Made by a program: the position numbers and the translations under genes
NCBI GenBank assembly: GCA_012522985.1
Contig: JAAYJJ010000033.1
Coordinates: forward strand, 1-30,739
Source of the DNA: Aliarcobacter butzleri
Lineage (GTDB): Bacteria > Campylobacterota > Campylobacteria > Campylobacterales > Arcobacteraceae
Length of the DNA: 30,739 bases
Direction of reading: 5' to 3'
Shown here: positions 1 to 7,911 of the stretch, one piece after another
Position numbering within the stretch: the stretch's first letter is position 1
How the letters are laid out: every line of letters begins with the position of its first letter
Notes under the pieces: model-generated
The model's input: only the letters and a program-made list of their open reading frames with translations
What the model was told of the DNA's origin: nothing
Databases searched by the model: none

Positions 1-782
1 CAAAAGAGATAATAATCATGCAACCATATGAGAGCTATGTTGAGATTTTTGATAATAAATATGATACCCTAAAGCTAATAGCTCCAACAGTTGAAAGTGT
101 TAGTAGCTTATATGGTGAAGAGGAAAAACTAGAGTTTGTAAAGGCCTTTAGAGAGCTTTTAAGAGTCAAAAATATCTTAAGCGGATTTAGTGATTTTAAA
201 TGGGCTGATTTAGCTATGAGTGAGCAAGAGTTTGAAGAGTATAAAAGTAAATATCTAGATCTTAAACCTAGTACAAATAGAGATAAAGAAAAGGTATCTA
301 TCTTAGAAGATGTTGATTTTGAGCTAGAGTTAATCCATAAAGATGAGATAAATGTAGTATATATTTTAAAACTACTATCTTTGCTAAAAGATACAGAAGA
401 TAGTGATGATAAAATCAAACAAAGAGAAGTTATCACAAATATTTTAAATAACAACCCTCAACTAAGAAGTAAAAAAGAACTAATAGAAAAGTTTATAGAA
501 GAAAATCTTATTCATATAAAAAATAGTGATGATATAGAAGATGAATTTGATAAATATTGGGATAGTGAAAAACAAAAAGCATTTGAGCTAATAGTAAAAG
601 AGGAAAATCTAAAATCAAATGAGCTAAAAAAAGTGATTGATACATATCTTTATGAGCAAAGAGTTCCTTTAGCAAACGATATAGCTAAAACTTTAGTAGA
701 TAGTCCAAAATATCTAGAGCGAAGAAAAATAATCTCAAGAATATTGGATAAAATCAATGATTTTGTTGAGAGGTTTTTTTAG
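1..782 (+). CDS. hsdR: Type I restriction enzyme R subunit (HsdR), C-terminal part, 5' end outside window
   Basis: HsdR is the motor and nuclease subunit of type I restriction-modification complexes; it cuts foreign DNA after ATP-driven translocation. Only the C-terminal helical region, which contacts the HsdM/HsdS core, lies here. The reading frame is open from base 3, so the first ATG at 18 is an internal Met (MQPYESYVEIFDNKY), not a start. The stretches FVKAFRELLRVKNIL, FSDFKWADLAMSEQEFEEYK and SKYLDLK are typical of this region, and the end KKELIEKFIEENL ... YLERRKIISRILDKI matches the usual HsdR tail. The gene ends 112 bases before rpsO with no hsdM or hsdS downstream, so those must lie to the left if the system is complete. 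The Walker and nuclease motifs cannot be checked here. The family call is firm; activity is unknown. Confidence 0.88.
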   Translation, partial: KEIIIMQPYESYVEIFDNKYDTLKLIAPTVESVSSLYGEEEKLEFVKAFRELLRVKNILSGFSDFKWADLAMSEQEFEEYKSKYLDLKPSTNRDKEKVSILEDVDFELELIHKDEINVVYILKLLSLLKDTEDSDDKIKQREVITNILNNNPQLRSKKELIEKFIEENLIHIKNSDDIEDEFDKYWDSEKQKAFELIVKEENLKSNELKKVIDTYLYEQRVPLANDIAKTLVDSPKYLERRKIISRILDKINDFVERFF

Positions 783-839
783 TACGATATAAGATAATAT
801 TAAAACATAAGTGCTTATAAAGAAAGTTTAAGAATATTT

Positions 840-866
840 TTGATATCATTTCGGCTCATTTATAAA
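840..866 (+). promoter_or_regulatory. Possible rpsO promoter
   Basis: TTGATA at 840-845 and TATAAA at 861-866 lie 15 bases apart, about 30 bases before rpsO. The spacing is short for a sigma-70 promoter, and the region is so AT-rich that such matches occur by chance. The rest of 783-894 shows nothing recognisable except the strong AGGAGG ribosome site at 884-889. Confidence 0.3.
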
Positions 867-894
867 ATGAATATATACCAATCAGGAGGTCATC

Positions 895-1167
895 ATGGCT
901 TTAGATCAGGAAGTAAAAACACAAATTATTTCTCAGCATCAAAGAAACGATAAAGATACAGGTTCTGCTGAAGTTCAAGTAGCATTGTTATCTAGACAAA
1001 TTGCTGTATTAACAGAGCATTTAAAAATAAATCACAAAGATCACTCATCAAGACTTGGTCTTTTAAAAATGGTAGGTAAAAGAAAAAGACTTCTTAACTA
1101 CTTAAAATCTAAAGACTACAATAGATTTACTACATTAGTAAGTGAACTTGGAATTAGAGCAAAATAA
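895..1167 (+). CDS. rpsO: 30S ribosomal protein S15
   Basis: S15 binds 16S rRNA in the central domain early in small-subunit assembly. The 90-residue product has the usual length. It begins MALDQEVKTQIISQHQ and carries the family blocks GSAEVQVALLSRQI, HLKINHKDHSSRLGLL and KRKRLLNYL, which form the rRNA-contacting helices. AGGAGG at 884-889 lies 5 bases before the ATG and fixes the start. The gene has its own terminator directly behind it, so it is probably transcribed alone. Its neighbour upstream is a restriction gene rather than a translation gene such as pnp or truB, which suggests that the hsd genes were inserted beside a housekeeping locus. In other bacteria S15 represses its own mRNA; no such structure was identified here. 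Confidence 0.97.
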   Translation: MALDQEVKTQIISQHQRNDKDTGSAEVQVALLSRQIAVLTEHLKINHKDHSSRLGLLKMVGKRKRLLNYLKSKDYNRFTTLVSELGIRAK

Positions 1168-1171
1168 CTAC

Positions 1172-1198
1172 TATGGGGCGTATATGCCCCATATTTTC
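1172..1198 (+). terminator. Intrinsic terminator after rpsO
   Basis: TATGGGGC at 1172-1179 pairs with GCCCCATA at 1186-1193 around a six-base loop, followed by TTTTC. It starts 5 bases after the rpsO stop. The GC-rich stem stands out in this AT-rich DNA. Confidence 0.85.
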
Positions 1199-1293
1199 TC
1201 ACAACAACTACAAATAAGACTTATTTTATCTCATTTAATCTTTAATTAAAAGCAATCATAGTAAAATATAGCAAAATTTATTAGGAAAACTGT

Positions 1294-1695
1294 ATGTTAC
1301 TTACTAAAAAGAGTGAATATGCTCTGTTATCTTTGATTCTTATTGCTCAAAGCAACACCCCTGTTAATGTAGATGTTTTATCAAGTAGATTAAATATCTC
1401 AAAATCATTTCTTGCAAAAATCTTACAAAATTTAGCAAAAAGTGGTATAGTTTTATCTTATAAAGGTGTAAATGGTGGCTTTGTTTTAGCAAAAAAAAGT
1501 GAGGAGATAACTATTTTGGATATAACAATAGCTGCTGAAGAGAAAACTCCAGCTGTTTTTGAATGCTCTTCATCACCTTATGATTGTCCAAATAATAAAG
1601 CTATTACTTGTGGTATATGGCCTATTTTAAATAAACTTCAAAATAAAATAAATGGATTTTTAAACGATTTAACACTAAAGGAACTTCTAAAATGA
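1294..1695 (+). CDS. Rrf2-family transcription regulator, IscR-like with three cysteines
   Basis: This 133-residue protein has the Rrf2 winged-helix fold: the N-terminal block KKSEYALLSLILIA, the recognition region LSSRLNISKSFLAKILQNLAKSGIV (about 29-53) and the wing YKGVNGGFVLAK (56-67). Cysteines 91, 98 and 106 lie in a loop (FECSSSPYDCPNNKAITC), close in place and spacing to the three iron-sulfur ligands of IscR, so it may sense Fe-S status, iron, oxygen or NO. The ligands and target genes are inference. It could also be a relative of NsrR or RsrR; no isc or suf gene is nearby. TTAGGA at about 1281-1286 serves as ribosome site. Its last four bases (ATGA) are shared with the following DHH gene, so the two are translationally coupled. 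Confidence 0.9.
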   Translation: MLLTKKSEYALLSLILIAQSNTPVNVDVLSSRLNISKSFLAKILQNLAKSGIVLSYKGVNGGFVLAKKSEEITILDITIAAEEKTPAVFECSSSPYDCPNNKAITCGIWPILNKLQNKINGFLNDLTLKELLK

Positions 1696-2750
1696 AATAT
1701 TTTCACATCTCTCACACAGATCTAGATGGATATACTTGTCATCTTATAGCAAAAGAGATATTTGCTGATGGTATATATTTAAACGCAAACTACGGGCTTG
1801 AAGTAAAACTCGCTTTAGAGTTTGTTATCAATAAAATAAAAGAACTTGACAATGGTAGTGAGGTTTTATTTGTTATTAGTGATTTAAATCTAAACTATGA
1901 TGAATCAAAAAGTTTAAATAAAACTATAAATGAACTAAATAACAATGGATATAAGATTAAACTTCAACTTTTAGATCACCATATCTCTGGACAAAAGAGT
2001 GCTGATGAGTTTGAGTGGTATTTTTTGGATATCAAAAGAAGTGCTAGTAAAATAGTATATGATTATTTTGTAGAAAATTTTGATTTAGATATTGAAACTA
2101 AACAATGGCTAGAGCCTTTAGTTGATGCTGTAAATGCTGTAGATATTTGGTTAGAACATGAGGAGTATAACTTTGAGTTTGGTAAAGTTTGTATGAGACT
2201 TATGAAAGAGTGTGGAGAGATAAATCAGTTTTTATTCCCTGATGAAAGTAGAGTATATAGAATGTTTTTACTTAAAACTGCTGCAAAATATATCTTTAAA
2301 CAAAATGGACATATAGCTCTTGATGAAGAGTTTTACAAAATCAAAAAAGAGTATTTAAACGTAACAGGCAAGAATGACACAATAGATAATCTTGTAGCTA
2401 GTAAACTAGTAAAGATGTTAAGTGATAAAAAAGAGGAACTTTTAGTAACATATCATAATCAAAAAGGAATTTTAACTTATACCTTAGGATCTATTTCTAT
2501 AGTTGCAAATCAGTTTTTAAAACAAAATGAAGATTTTGACTTTTTTATAGATATAAGTAAAAGAGGAATAGCCTCTTTTAGGGCAAAAGATAAGCTTGAT
2601 GTTAGTTTATTAGCTTCTAAACTAGCCAATGGTGGTGGACATAAAAATGCTGCTGGATGTAAGTTTGAAGATTTTAAAGAGACTATTTATTATGATAACG
2701 TTAAAGCTTTTATTCAAAGTAAATTAGATAAAATAGGGCTTCAAGTATAA
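1692..2750 (+). CDS. DHH/DHHA1-family phosphoesterase
   Basis: The 352-residue product belongs to the DHH phosphoesterase superfamily (RecJ, NrnA and cyclic-dinucleotide phosphodiesterases), metal-dependent enzymes that cleave phosphodiester bonds in short nucleic acids or nucleotides. Visible motifs are HTDLDG (8-13), SDLN with Asp64, the signature LLDHH (93-97) and the C-terminal DHHA1 motif GGGHKNAAG (314-322). With no extra OB or DNA-binding domain it is closer in size to NrnA-like nano-RNases than to RecJ. Ala and Gly follow the GGGH motif as in active members. The substrate cannot be read from the sequence: short RNA, pAp or a cyclic dinucleotide are all possible. The ATG overlaps the Rrf2 stop (ATGA), so the regulator may control this enzyme directly. 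Confidence 0.85.
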   Translation: MKYFHISHTDLDGYTCHLIAKEIFADGIYLNANYGLEVKLALEFVINKIKELDNGSEVLFVISDLNLNYDESKSLNKTINELNNNGYKIKLQLLDHHISGQKSADEFEWYFLDIKRSASKIVYDYFVENFDLDIETKQWLEPLVDAVNAVDIWLEHEEYNFEFGKVCMRLMKECGEINQFLFPDESRVYRMFLLKTAAKYIFKQNGHIALDEEFYKIKKEYLNVTGKNDTIDNLVASKLVKMLSDKKEELLVTYHNQKGILTYTLGSISIVANQFLKQNEDFDFFIDISKRGIASFRAKDKLDVSLLASKLANGGGHKNAAGCKFEDFKETIYYDNVKAFIQSKLDKIGLQV

Positions 2751-2788
2751 ATTAAGTTTATATTATTTTTTAATATGAGGTGTATTAA

Positions 2789-3748
2789 ATGTTTTATTTT
2801 ACGAGAGTGTTATTAGTTATTTTTGTTATGCAAAGTCTATTATTTGCTTCTACAAATAAAGAGAAGAAATTAGCTTATATAGTCTCTGATATCTCTATAC
2901 CATTTTGGGAGATTATGTCAAAGGGTATTAAATCACAAGCAAAAGAGTTAGGATATAAAGTAGAGATTTTAAGCTCAAATAATGACAAGAAAACTGAACT
3001 TTCATCTGTTGCAAAGGCTATACAAGATAATGTTGATGGTATTATTATCTCTCCTATTACATCTTCATCTTGTGTTACTGTTTTAAAACTAGCAAAAAAT
3101 GCAAATATACCTGTAGTTATATCTGATATTGGTGCTGATAATGGAGAGTATCTTTCATTTATCTCATCAAATAACTTTGATGGTGCATATAATCTAGGCT
3201 TAACTCTTGCTAAAACTATGAAAGATAAGAATATTGCTGATGGAAGTGTAGGTATAATCTCTATTCCCCAACAAAGAACAAATGGCAAACAAAGAACAGC
3301 TGGTTTTGTAAAGGCTCTTGATGAATATGGCATAAAAACAGCAGATATTAAACAACAAGTTGATTTTTCATATGAAGAGACTTATCTTTTTTCAAAAGAA
3401 CTAATCTTAAAATATCCAAATATCAAAGCTTTATGGCTTCAAGGATCTGATAAATATCAAGGTGCCTTAGATGCTATTAAAGAACTTGGTTATGAAAATA
3501 AAATACTTCTAATCACATTTGATGCAGAACCTGAGTTTTTGGATATGATTCCAAAAGGTATCTTAGTAGCTGCTGCTATGCAACAACCTTATTTAATGGG
3601 TGAATATGCAGTTATAAATATGGATAAACATAAAAATAATCAAAAAGTAGATAGATTTATAGAGTTACCTGTCTTAACAGTGCATTCTTTAAATATAGAT
3701 GAACTTTTACCAATTATTCAAAAAAATGTATTAGGTATAGAAAACTAA
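2789..3748 (+). CDS. Periplasmic binding protein of the sugar/LacI-like type (Peripla_BP_4)
   Basis: A signal peptide of about 20 residues (hydrophobic VLLVIFVMQSLLFA, likely cut after FA) precedes a type I periplasmic binding fold. AYIVSDISIPFWEIMSKGIK, VDGIIISPITSS and IPVVISDIGAD match the ribose, TorT and LuxP-like group of sugar-binding proteins; ALWLQGSDKYQGALDAIKEL and LITFDAEPEFLDMI match its second lobe. The protein has 319 residues. There is no lipobox, so it should be free in the periplasm. No permease or ATPase gene lies nearby; a sensor kinase starts 10 bases after its stop. As with TorT/TorS and LuxP/LuxQ, it probably presents a ligand to that kinase rather than feeding a transporter. 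The ligand is unknown. GAGG 8 bases before the ATG supports the start. Confidence 0.85.
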   Translation: MFYFTRVLLVIFVMQSLLFASTNKEKKLAYIVSDISIPFWEIMSKGIKSQAKELGYKVEILSSNNDKKTELSSVAKAIQDNVDGIIISPITSSSCVTVLKLAKNANIPVVISDIGADNGEYLSFISSNNFDGAYNLGLTLAKTMKDKNIADGSVGIISIPQQRTNGKQRTAGFVKALDEYGIKTADIKQQVDFSYEETYLFSKELILKYPNIKALWLQGSDKYQGALDAIKELGYENKILLITFDAEPEFLDMIPKGILVAAAMQQPYLMGEYAVINMDKHKNNQKVDRFIELPVLTVHSLNIDELLPIIQKNVLGIEN

Positions 3749-3758
3749 AAGAGCATAT

Positions 3759-6074
3759 ATGTTTAATAAAAAATACTCATTATATATCTATCTTACACTA
3801 GGGATAGTTATAATTATTAGCTTAGTAATGTCTAGCTTTACCTTTTATTGGTATCATACCTCTAAAGAGCGAAAAATAGAAGAAACATTAGCTAATAGTG
3901 AACTTACAATAAGCTCCCTAAAAAACAATATACAAACCTATATAGAGAGCTATTCACCAAATGAGTATGAAAAAATAGTATCCAATCAGCTATCAAATAG
4001 ATATTTTTTAGCTATTTTAGTAGAAGATTACCAAACTGGTAAGATTTTGGGTGAAGATATCTATTTATCTGGTAAAATAAAGGTAGATTTTAACAAAATA
4101 GTAGATTTTGACTCTCAAGATCCTACTCATAAAGCAACTATTTTAGATAGTTTTTACCAACTTCAAGAAGATATATATAATAAACAAAATATTCAAATAG
4201 GAAAAGTAACTATCTTTTTAACAGATCACTATATTCAAGAAGAGTTAAATCAGATTATTTTAGAAATAGTTATAAGTGTTATAGTTTTATCTTTTATATT
4301 GATTTTGGCACTATTTTTAATAATTAATTATTTAATACTAAATCCTATCTCAAGAATAGTAAACCATATTGAGAAAAAAAATATTCTAAATACAAAATGT
4401 TGTGAGCCTATAAACTCTAGTGGTGCTAAGGAGATATTTGTTTTATCTGATACTATGAATAAAATGTTAGAGGCTATAAAAATATCTCAAAAAGTCCTAA
4501 TAGCCAATGAAAAACGATATAAAACTCTTCTTGATTCTATGGTTGAATATGTTTTTATAAAAGATAAAAACTCAAAATACCTTGTAGTAAACAAAGCATT
4601 AAAAGAGTTTTTTAGAAAAGAGTATGTTGAAATTATAGGTAAAAATGATTTTGAGATTTTGGGCAAAAAAGATTGTTTTTATATCGACAATGAACAAGAT
4701 ATTATAAAAAATAGTATGAGAGTTTTTGCAGAACGACAAATATCAAATAAAATATATCAAGTACATAAATTTCCAGTTATACTAAATAGTAATCATATAG
4801 GTATAGGTGGTTTTATTATAGATATTACTGAAGCCAAACAAAAAGAGTTACAAATCCTAGAAGCAAAGAAAAAGCTAGATATTACACTTGAAGCCTCCAA
4901 AATAGGTATTTGGGAAAGAAGTGTTGATAGTTATGATTTTATTTGGGATAAAAACTGCTTTGAGATGCTAGGATATGAAAACAATGAGTTAGATCTAAGT
5001 TTTGATAACTGGAAAAACTTATTTGAAGAAGGGATCTTTGAAGAGATAGATAAAGATGTAAAAAATCAGCTTACCTTAAATCATAAATTTTTAGTAGAGC
5101 ATAAACTAAAAAGAAAAGATGGTTCATGGGCGTGGGTAGAGGTAAATGGAGTATTTTTAAAAGACAGCAAAGGTAGAGTTATTAAAATAGTAGGAACTCA
5201 TCTTGATATTACTGGGTCAAAAGAGTATGAATTGGTTCTTAAAAAAGAGGTAGATAAAAAAACCCAAGAGCTAAATAGACTAAACGAAACATTAAAAGAA
5301 CAAGTTTTAATAGAGCTAGAAAAAAACAAACAACAAGATGAGCTACTTCAAAGACAATCTAGACTAGCAGCCCTAGGAGAGATGCTAGGTAATATAGCTC
5401 ATCAATGGAGACAACCACTTAGTGCAATAACAGCTGCTATAAGTGCTTTGAAGCTAAAAAATGAGTTTGGGATATTAGAAAGTAGTGATATCACTGAAGC
5501 CAATGATCATATTTTAAATCAAGCAGAATTTTTATCTCAAACTATAGAGAATTTTAGAAATTTTTTCAAAAAAGATCAACCAATAAAAGAGTTTTTTATA
5601 AGTAACTCTATCAAAAGTACCATCCATATTATTAAAGCCTCTTATGAAAATAACTTTATCACCCTAGAGACTAAACTAGATGACAATATTAAATATTATG
5701 GAAATGAAAACCTATTATCGCAAGTTTTTTTAAATATCCTAACAAATGCAAAAGATGTTTTAGTAGCAAATAAGATAAATGATAAATATGTTTTCCTAGA
5801 GCTTTTAGAAGATGATGAATATATTAAAATATTAATCACTGATAACGCTGGAGGAGTAAGTGAGGAGATTATAGATAAGATTTTTGATCCACACTTTACT
5901 ACAAAACAGGCTTTACATGGTACAGGACTTGGACTTTATATGAGCTCTATTATCTTAAATGAACACTTTAACAAAGGCTTTATAAAAGTATCAAATACCC
6001 AAAATTCTTTTGGAGTAGGTGCTTGTTTTGAGATAACAATACCAAAAATTCCTACTACTAAGATAGACTCTTAG
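3759..6074 (+). CDS. Membrane sensor histidine kinase with two PAS domains
   Basis: The 771-residue kinase has a first membrane segment at about 10-31, a periplasmic part at about 32-166, a second membrane segment at about 167-194, a HAMP-like linker to about 245, two PAS domains (about 252-360 and 372-488) and a coiled coil (about 490-535). The dimerisation region carries ALGEMLGNIAHQWRQPLS with His548 as phosphate acceptor, the H-box form common in epsilon- and deltaproteobacterial kinases. The ATPase domain shows the N box (Asn659, Asn663), DNAGG (695-699), FDPHFTTK (709-716) and GTGLGLYMS (721-729), so it looks active. No receiver domain or response regulator gene is in the window, so its partner is encoded elsewhere. 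It lies 10 bases behind the binding-protein gene and probably senses it through the periplasmic part. Confidence 0.92.
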   Translation: MFNKKYSLYIYLTLGIVIIISLVMSSFTFYWYHTSKERKIEETLANSELTISSLKNNIQTYIESYSPNEYEKIVSNQLSNRYFLAILVEDYQTGKILGEDIYLSGKIKVDFNKIVDFDSQDPTHKATILDSFYQLQEDIYNKQNIQIGKVTIFLTDHYIQEELNQIILEIVISVIVLSFILILALFLIINYLILNPISRIVNHIEKKNILNTKCCEPINSSGAKEIFVLSDTMNKMLEAIKISQKVLIANEKRYKTLLDSMVEYVFIKDKNSKYLVVNKALKEFFRKEYVEIIGKNDFEILGKKDCFYIDNEQDIIKNSMRVFAERQISNKIYQVHKFPVILNSNHIGIGGFIIDITEAKQKELQILEAKKKLDITLEASKIGIWERSVDSYDFIWDKNCFEMLGYENNELDLSFDNWKNLFEEGIFEEIDKDVKNQLTLNHKFLVEHKLKRKDGSWAWVEVNGVFLKDSKGRVIKIVGTHLDITGSKEYELVLKKEVDKKTQELNRLNETLKEQVLIELEKNKQQDELLQRQSRLAALGEMLGNIAHQWRQPLSAITAAISALKLKNEFGILESSDITEANDHILNQAEFLSQTIENFRNFFKKDQPIKEFFISNSIKSTIHIIKASYENNFITLETKLDDNIKYYGNENLLSQVFLNILTNAKDVLVANKINDKYVFLELLEDDEYIKILITDNAGGVSEEIIDKIFDPHFTTKQALHGTGLGLYMSSIILNEHFNKGFIKVSNTQNSFGVGACFEITIPKIPTTKIDS

Positions 6075-6085
6075 TAGTAGGTTTT
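6051..6085. terminator. Bidirectional terminator between the sensor kinase and sorB
   Basis: A perfect 13-base inverted repeat, CCTACTACTAAGA at 6051-6063 and TCTTAGTAGTAGG at 6069-6081, has a five-base loop. It is followed by TTTT on the plus strand and flanked by AATTTTTGG on the minus strand, so it can end transcription of both converging genes. The left arm lies inside the kinase coding sequence and the right arm contains its stop codon. Confidence 0.8.
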
Positions 6086-6087
6086 GA

Positions 6088-6381
6088 TTATGAGTAGTTA
6101 GCCTCTAAATAATCAAGTATCTCTTTTTCAGTATCTTCATCAAATTCCATAAGCCCTTGCTCTTCTTGCATCCAACGAATAGCATCTAGCCACTCTGATC
6201 TACTTAATGTTGCTTTAGTTATTTGGCTAGGTCCATGACAATATGTACAGTTATTTTTTACTGTTTCATATCCTGTAGCTATCTTTAATCCAGTATCTGG
6301 ATCTAGCTCTTGAGCATTTAAAGATGTGCTTACTAATCCAATAAATAGAGCAAAAATGAGACTTTTTGAAATCTTAGTCAT
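6088..6381 (-). CDS. sorB: Monoheme cytochrome c subunit of sulfite dehydrogenase
   Basis: A 97-residue periplasmic protein with a signal peptide (SLIFALFIGLVSTSLNA, likely cleaved after Ala23) and one heme c site, CTYCH at 45-49. Met71 and Met78 are candidates for the sixth heme ligand. It starts 16 bases after the sorA stop and is the expected electron acceptor of that enzyme, passing electrons from sulfite oxidation to the cytochrome c pool. The small size and the pairing with a molybdenum subunit match the Campylobacter sulfite:cytochrome c oxidoreductase (Cj0004c/Cj0005c, from memory). The specific role rests on the neighbour; alone it would only be called a class I cytochrome c. Confidence 0.87.
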   Translation of the reverse strand: MTKISKSLIFALFIGLVSTSLNAQELDPDTGLKIATGYETVKNNCTYCHGPSQITKATLSRSEWLDAIRWMQEEQGLMEFDEDTEKEILDYLEANYS

Positions 6382-6397
6382 AACATCATCCTCCTAC

Positions 6398-7723
6398 TTA
6401 TCCCACTACAACAGATATTCTGTGAGCCATATTGTTAGCATATCCTCTAGGATTCCATCCTGGAGTAACCATAGGTTGCCCTACCCCTTTTGGATCTACA
6501 GCTCTTGACCATATCTCATAATATCCTTTTTTAGGGAATTTTATATCAGCTTCAAAAACTTGCCATGCAAATTTATTTCTTCCTTTTGCCAACTTAGCTT
6601 TTTGCCAAGTTGCACCAAAATCAATAGATATAAAAACCTCTTTTACTACACCTTTACCATCCCAAGCTTTACCTCTTATTTTTAGAGTCTCTCCCAATTT
6701 AACAGTAGATTCTGTTTTTGGACTTGTAATAATAGATTTAACAGGCATAGCTTCTATAATACAAAAATGTTCATCATCTACAGGAACTTTTTCTCCAGGG
6801 GCAACAGGATCACAAGGTAATCTATAAGTAGATCCAGCCATACCAGTACCATCATGAACTTTATCTCTTATTGATATTCCTTTTAGCCATTTACCACTTG
6901 AAGATGCTGGATATCCAGGAACTAAAAGCCTAAGCGGTGCTCCATGAATCAAAGGTATCTCTCCACCATTCATCTCAAAAGCCAAAATAGTCTCATCTTC
7001 TAAGGCTTTTTCTATAGGTGCACCTCTAGAGATAACCTCCTTTGTTGGATCTAAACTAAGGTGAGTATCACCACCATGATATCCTATATATACAGCCTTA
7101 CTTTTATCATAACCTGCATCTTTTAGTACATCTTTGAGTCTAACACCCTTCCAAATAGGACATCCTATAGCACCAGTATCCCACTGATTTCCTCTAGTTT
7201 TTGGGACATAATGTTTTCTTCCATTACCTCCGCACTCTATCCATAACTGATACGTATAGTGTTTGAATTTGCTTTTTATTTCATCTAAAGTATAGACTTT
7301 TGGCTCTTTCATAGCCTCACCATCTATAGTTAAAGTCCAGTTTTTAGCATCAACACTTTCAGGTGGAATACCATTGTTTCTAACAAAAAGCTTATCATTT
7401 GGAGTAATATCATCATCCAAAAGATATGCTGGAGCCTCTAGTGTAAGTGGTTTTTCTTCCAAAAGCACAAGCTCTGCACTTTTGCCATATAGATCAACCT
7501 TTACATTTGCATCAGCCAAAGCTATAGGAATAAGACCACTTGGCATTTTATCGGCAAATGGAATATTTGATCCAACAACAGCAGCCATAGCTATAAGGCT
7601 ACTTTTTTTTAAAAATCCTCTTCTTGTAACAGGATCCACCTCACGATCCCACAACAACTTGTCTGCTAACTCTGAGTTCTTTTCATAAAACTCTGCAATA
7701 GTGTTAATTTTTGTGTTAGACAT
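6398..7723 (-). CDS. sorA: Sulfite dehydrogenase, molybdenum subunit (SorA/sulfite oxidase family)
   Basis: This 441-residue periplasmic enzyme oxidises sulfite to sulfate and hands two electrons to SorB. A twin-arginine signal (TRRGFLKK, Arg34-Arg35) with a hydrophobic stretch SLIAMAAVVG follows, consistent with export of a folded molybdopterin protein. The catalytic domain has WIECGGNGRK with Cys164 as the expected molybdenum ligand, then WDTGAIGCPIWKGVRLKDVL and GAPLRLLVPGYPA, all typical of sulfite oxidases. The C-terminal part (about 325-441: VFISIDFGATWQKA ... YYEIWSRAVDPKG) is the Mo-co dimerisation domain. The 33 residues before the twin arginine form a long n-region. AAAGGAG at about 7731-7737 supports the ATG. 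It is probably transcribed with sorB. Other members of the family (YedY-like, nitrate reductase) lack this dimer domain plus cytochrome arrangement. Confidence 0.92.
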   Translation of the reverse strand: MSNTKINTIAEFYEKNSELADKLLWDREVDPVTRRGFLKKSSLIAMAAVVGSNIPFADKMPSGLIPIALADANVKVDLYGKSAELVLLEEKPLTLEAPAYLLDDDITPNDKLFVRNNGIPPESVDAKNWTLTIDGEAMKEPKVYTLDEIKSKFKHYTYQLWIECGGNGRKHYVPKTRGNQWDTGAIGCPIWKGVRLKDVLKDAGYDKSKAVYIGYHGGDTHLSLDPTKEVISRGAPIEKALEDETILAFEMNGGEIPLIHGAPLRLLVPGYPASSSGKWLKGISIRDKVHDGTGMAGSTYRLPCDPVAPGEKVPVDDEHFCIIEAMPVKSIITSPKTESTVKLGETLKIRGKAWDGKGVVKEVFISIDFGATWQKAKLAKGRNKFAWQVFEADIKFPKKGYYEIWSRAVDPKGVGQPMVTPGWNPRGYANNMAHRISVVVG

Positions 7724-7846
7724 AACAACTCCTTTCTTTGATTTGCTTTTAACACAATAAAATCATAGCATACTTTTATTAAGATTTCTTATAAAATTTA
7801 AATTAAGTTAGAAAAATTCATTTTTTATTATATAGTTAATTTTAAA

Positions 7847-7884
7847 ATTAGAAATTATAATACTACGATATAATAATTTCTAAT
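7847..7884. repeat. Perfect 12-base inverted repeat upstream of sorA
   Basis: ATTAGAAATTAT at 7847-7858 faces ATAATTTCTAAT at 7873-7884 across a 14-base spacer that contains CTACG. It lies in the 188-base gap between the HDOD gene and sorA, 27 bases after the HDOD stop and about 125 bases before the sorA start. The AT-only arms with no T-run make a poor terminator; a protein-binding site or weak hairpin is possible. Nearer to sorA, TATGCT read on the minus strand at about 7766-7771 is a possible -10 element. Nothing else is recognisable in 7724-7911. Confidence 0.5.
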
Positions 7885-7911
7885 ATAGTTAGTAAGATTT
7901 ATAAGTTTTAT

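Noticed and set aside
35..454. Minus-strand open frame of 139 codons inside hsdR
   Set aside because: Serine- and leucine-rich antisense shadow of the AT-rich coding strand without ribosome site or family likeness.
1238..1253. TTTAATTAAA palindrome before the Rrf2 gene as autoregulatory operator
   Set aside because: Too simple a sequence in this AT-rich DNA to separate from chance, and unlike known IscR sites.
2875..3333. Minus-strand open frame of 152 codons inside the binding-protein gene
   Set aside because: Lies fully antisense to a clear gene and matches no family; judged a shadow.
7603..7615. Run of eight A and five T in the sorA coding strand near the twin-arginine motif, a possible slippage site
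   Set aside because: The frame is intact, such short A-runs are common in DNA of this composition, and there is no sign of an alternative frame product.
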